A stretch of 5,711 nt of DNA. It comes from Candidatus Bathyarchaeota archaeon RBG_13_52_12. Its GTDB lineage: Archaea > Thermoproteota > Bathyarchaeia > TCS64. The translations under genes and the position numbers were made by a program. Below, piece after piece: positions 5,357 through 5,711 of this stretch. Numbering within the stretch: the first letter of the stretch is position 1; each line of letters opens with the position of its first letter. The notes beneath the pieces are model-generated. The model worked only from the letters and a program-made list of their open reading frames with translations, did not search any database and was not told the origin of the DNA. Location: assembly GCA_001774245.1 (NCBI GenBank), contig MEZF01000021.1, positions 1 to 5,711 of the forward strand, in the 5' to 3' direction.

Positions 5357-5364
5357 TTTTAACT
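5357..5364 (+). promoter_or_regulatory. Candidate promoter element of the PHP gene
   Basis: TTTTAACT is centred about 30 nt before the ATG at 5391, in a short AT-rich patch. GGGTGA at 5376-5381 lies 9 nt before the ATG and could serve as a ribosome binding site. The two readings (short-leader transcript, or read-through with ribosome binding) cannot be separated by eye. The neighbouring T-rich run could also be the terminator of the preceding gene. Confidence 0.3.
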
Positions 5365-5390
5365 CTATTTCAACTGGGTGAATCTAGGGC

Positions 5391-5711
5391 ATGGACCGGC
5401 TGAGTCTGAGGATAGATCTGCATGTCCATACCCGGTATAGCAGGGACTCGGTGAGTGGCTTCGATGATATAAATGGGCGATGCCGAGACCTGAAACTTGA
5501 CGGCTACGCCGTATGTGATCATGACTCCATCGAGGGATTAGGAAGGGTCGAATCGGGCGGACTCGTGGTGATTCCAGGGCTGGAGGTGTCAGCGAAGGGC
5601 GCTCATGTCCTCTGCTTTGACCCTGTAGAGGTCGTGCCGAGTGGACTATCCATAGTGGAGACTGTTGAGAGGGTTCACGCTCAAGGGGCGACGGCGGTTC
5701 TTGCGCATCCC
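5391..5711 (+). CDS. PHP-domain metal-dependent phosphoesterase, N-terminal part (continues beyond the window)
   Basis: The frame is open from the ATG at 5391 to the last base (107 residues), so the 3' end is missing. It begins with the PHP signature IDLHVHTRYSRDS (8-20; metal ligands H11 and H13). It continues with VCDHDSIEGL (41-50; D43, H44), PGLEVS (62-67; E65), AHVLCF (71-76; H72) and LAHP at the end (H106). This order and spacing are those of stand-alone PHP phosphoesterases related to TrpH/YciV (RnmA-type), which hydrolyse phosphate esters or short nucleotides using a trinuclear metal site. Archaeal members are common and mostly uncharacterised, so the substrate is unknown. The region between the PGLEVS and LAHP motifs is short, typical of the compact PHP proteins rather than DNA polymerase PHP domains. 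It follows the small membrane protein after 91 bp and may have its own promoter. Confidence 0.9.
   Translation, partial: MDRLSLRIDLHVHTRYSRDSVSGFDDINGRCRDLKLDGYAVCDHDSIEGLGRVESGGLVVIPGLEVSAKGAHVLCFDPVEVVPSGLSIVETVERVHAQGATAVLAHP

Overview
The window comes from an archaeon, most likely of the TACK group (Thermoproteota/Nitrososphaerota and relatives). Its centre is a cell-division/ESCRT (Cdv) gene cluster: two ESCRT-III (CdvB-type) filament proteins and a MIT-domain Vps4/CdvC ATPase. Several genes have an AT-rich TATA-like box about 22-26 nt before the start codon and no ribosome binding site, which is the usual layout of archaeal leaderless mRNAs. The AEIRKM/PPGPLKPR-type ESCRT-III sequence recalls Nitrososphaeria/Aigarchaeota proteins, but I cannot fix the lineage below TACK from the sequence alone.

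Left part (1-1748): a truncated methylthioadenosine phosphorylase on the minus strand runs off the left edge. There an exact 82-bp tandem duplication (1-82 = 83-164) breaks its frame; this looks like a contig-end artefact. Divergent from it is a complete adenosine-deaminase-family gene (723-1748). Together they suggest nucleoside salvage and recycling of the S-adenosylmethionine by-product methylthioadenosine.

Centre (1745-4861, minus strand, read right to left): a TATA box and possible 14-codon leader ORF, then a CdvB1/B2-like ESCRT-III protein with a TTG start. A 123-bp spacer with an oligo-T tract and two hairpins follows. Next come a CdvB-like ESCRT-III protein with an incomplete C-terminal winged helix, Vps4/CdvC (ATGA overlap), and an unrecognised 130-aa protein with a hydrophobic hairpin whose Shine-Dalgarno site contains the vps4 stop codon. 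The last three are tightly coupled. The expected reading is that the ESCRT-III proteins polymerise on membrane, Vps4 remodels them, and the hydrophobic protein is a candidate membrane partner. No cdvA is visible in the window. The cluster ends in a 4-nt tail-to-tail overlap with the deaminase gene.

Right part (4862-5711): a 225-bp AT-rich intergenic region carries divergent promoters, one for the ESCRT cluster and one for a 70-aa protein with two predicted membrane helices. The window ends inside a PHP-domain metal-dependent phosphoesterase gene. No rRNA, tRNA, CRISPR array or insertion sequence was seen.
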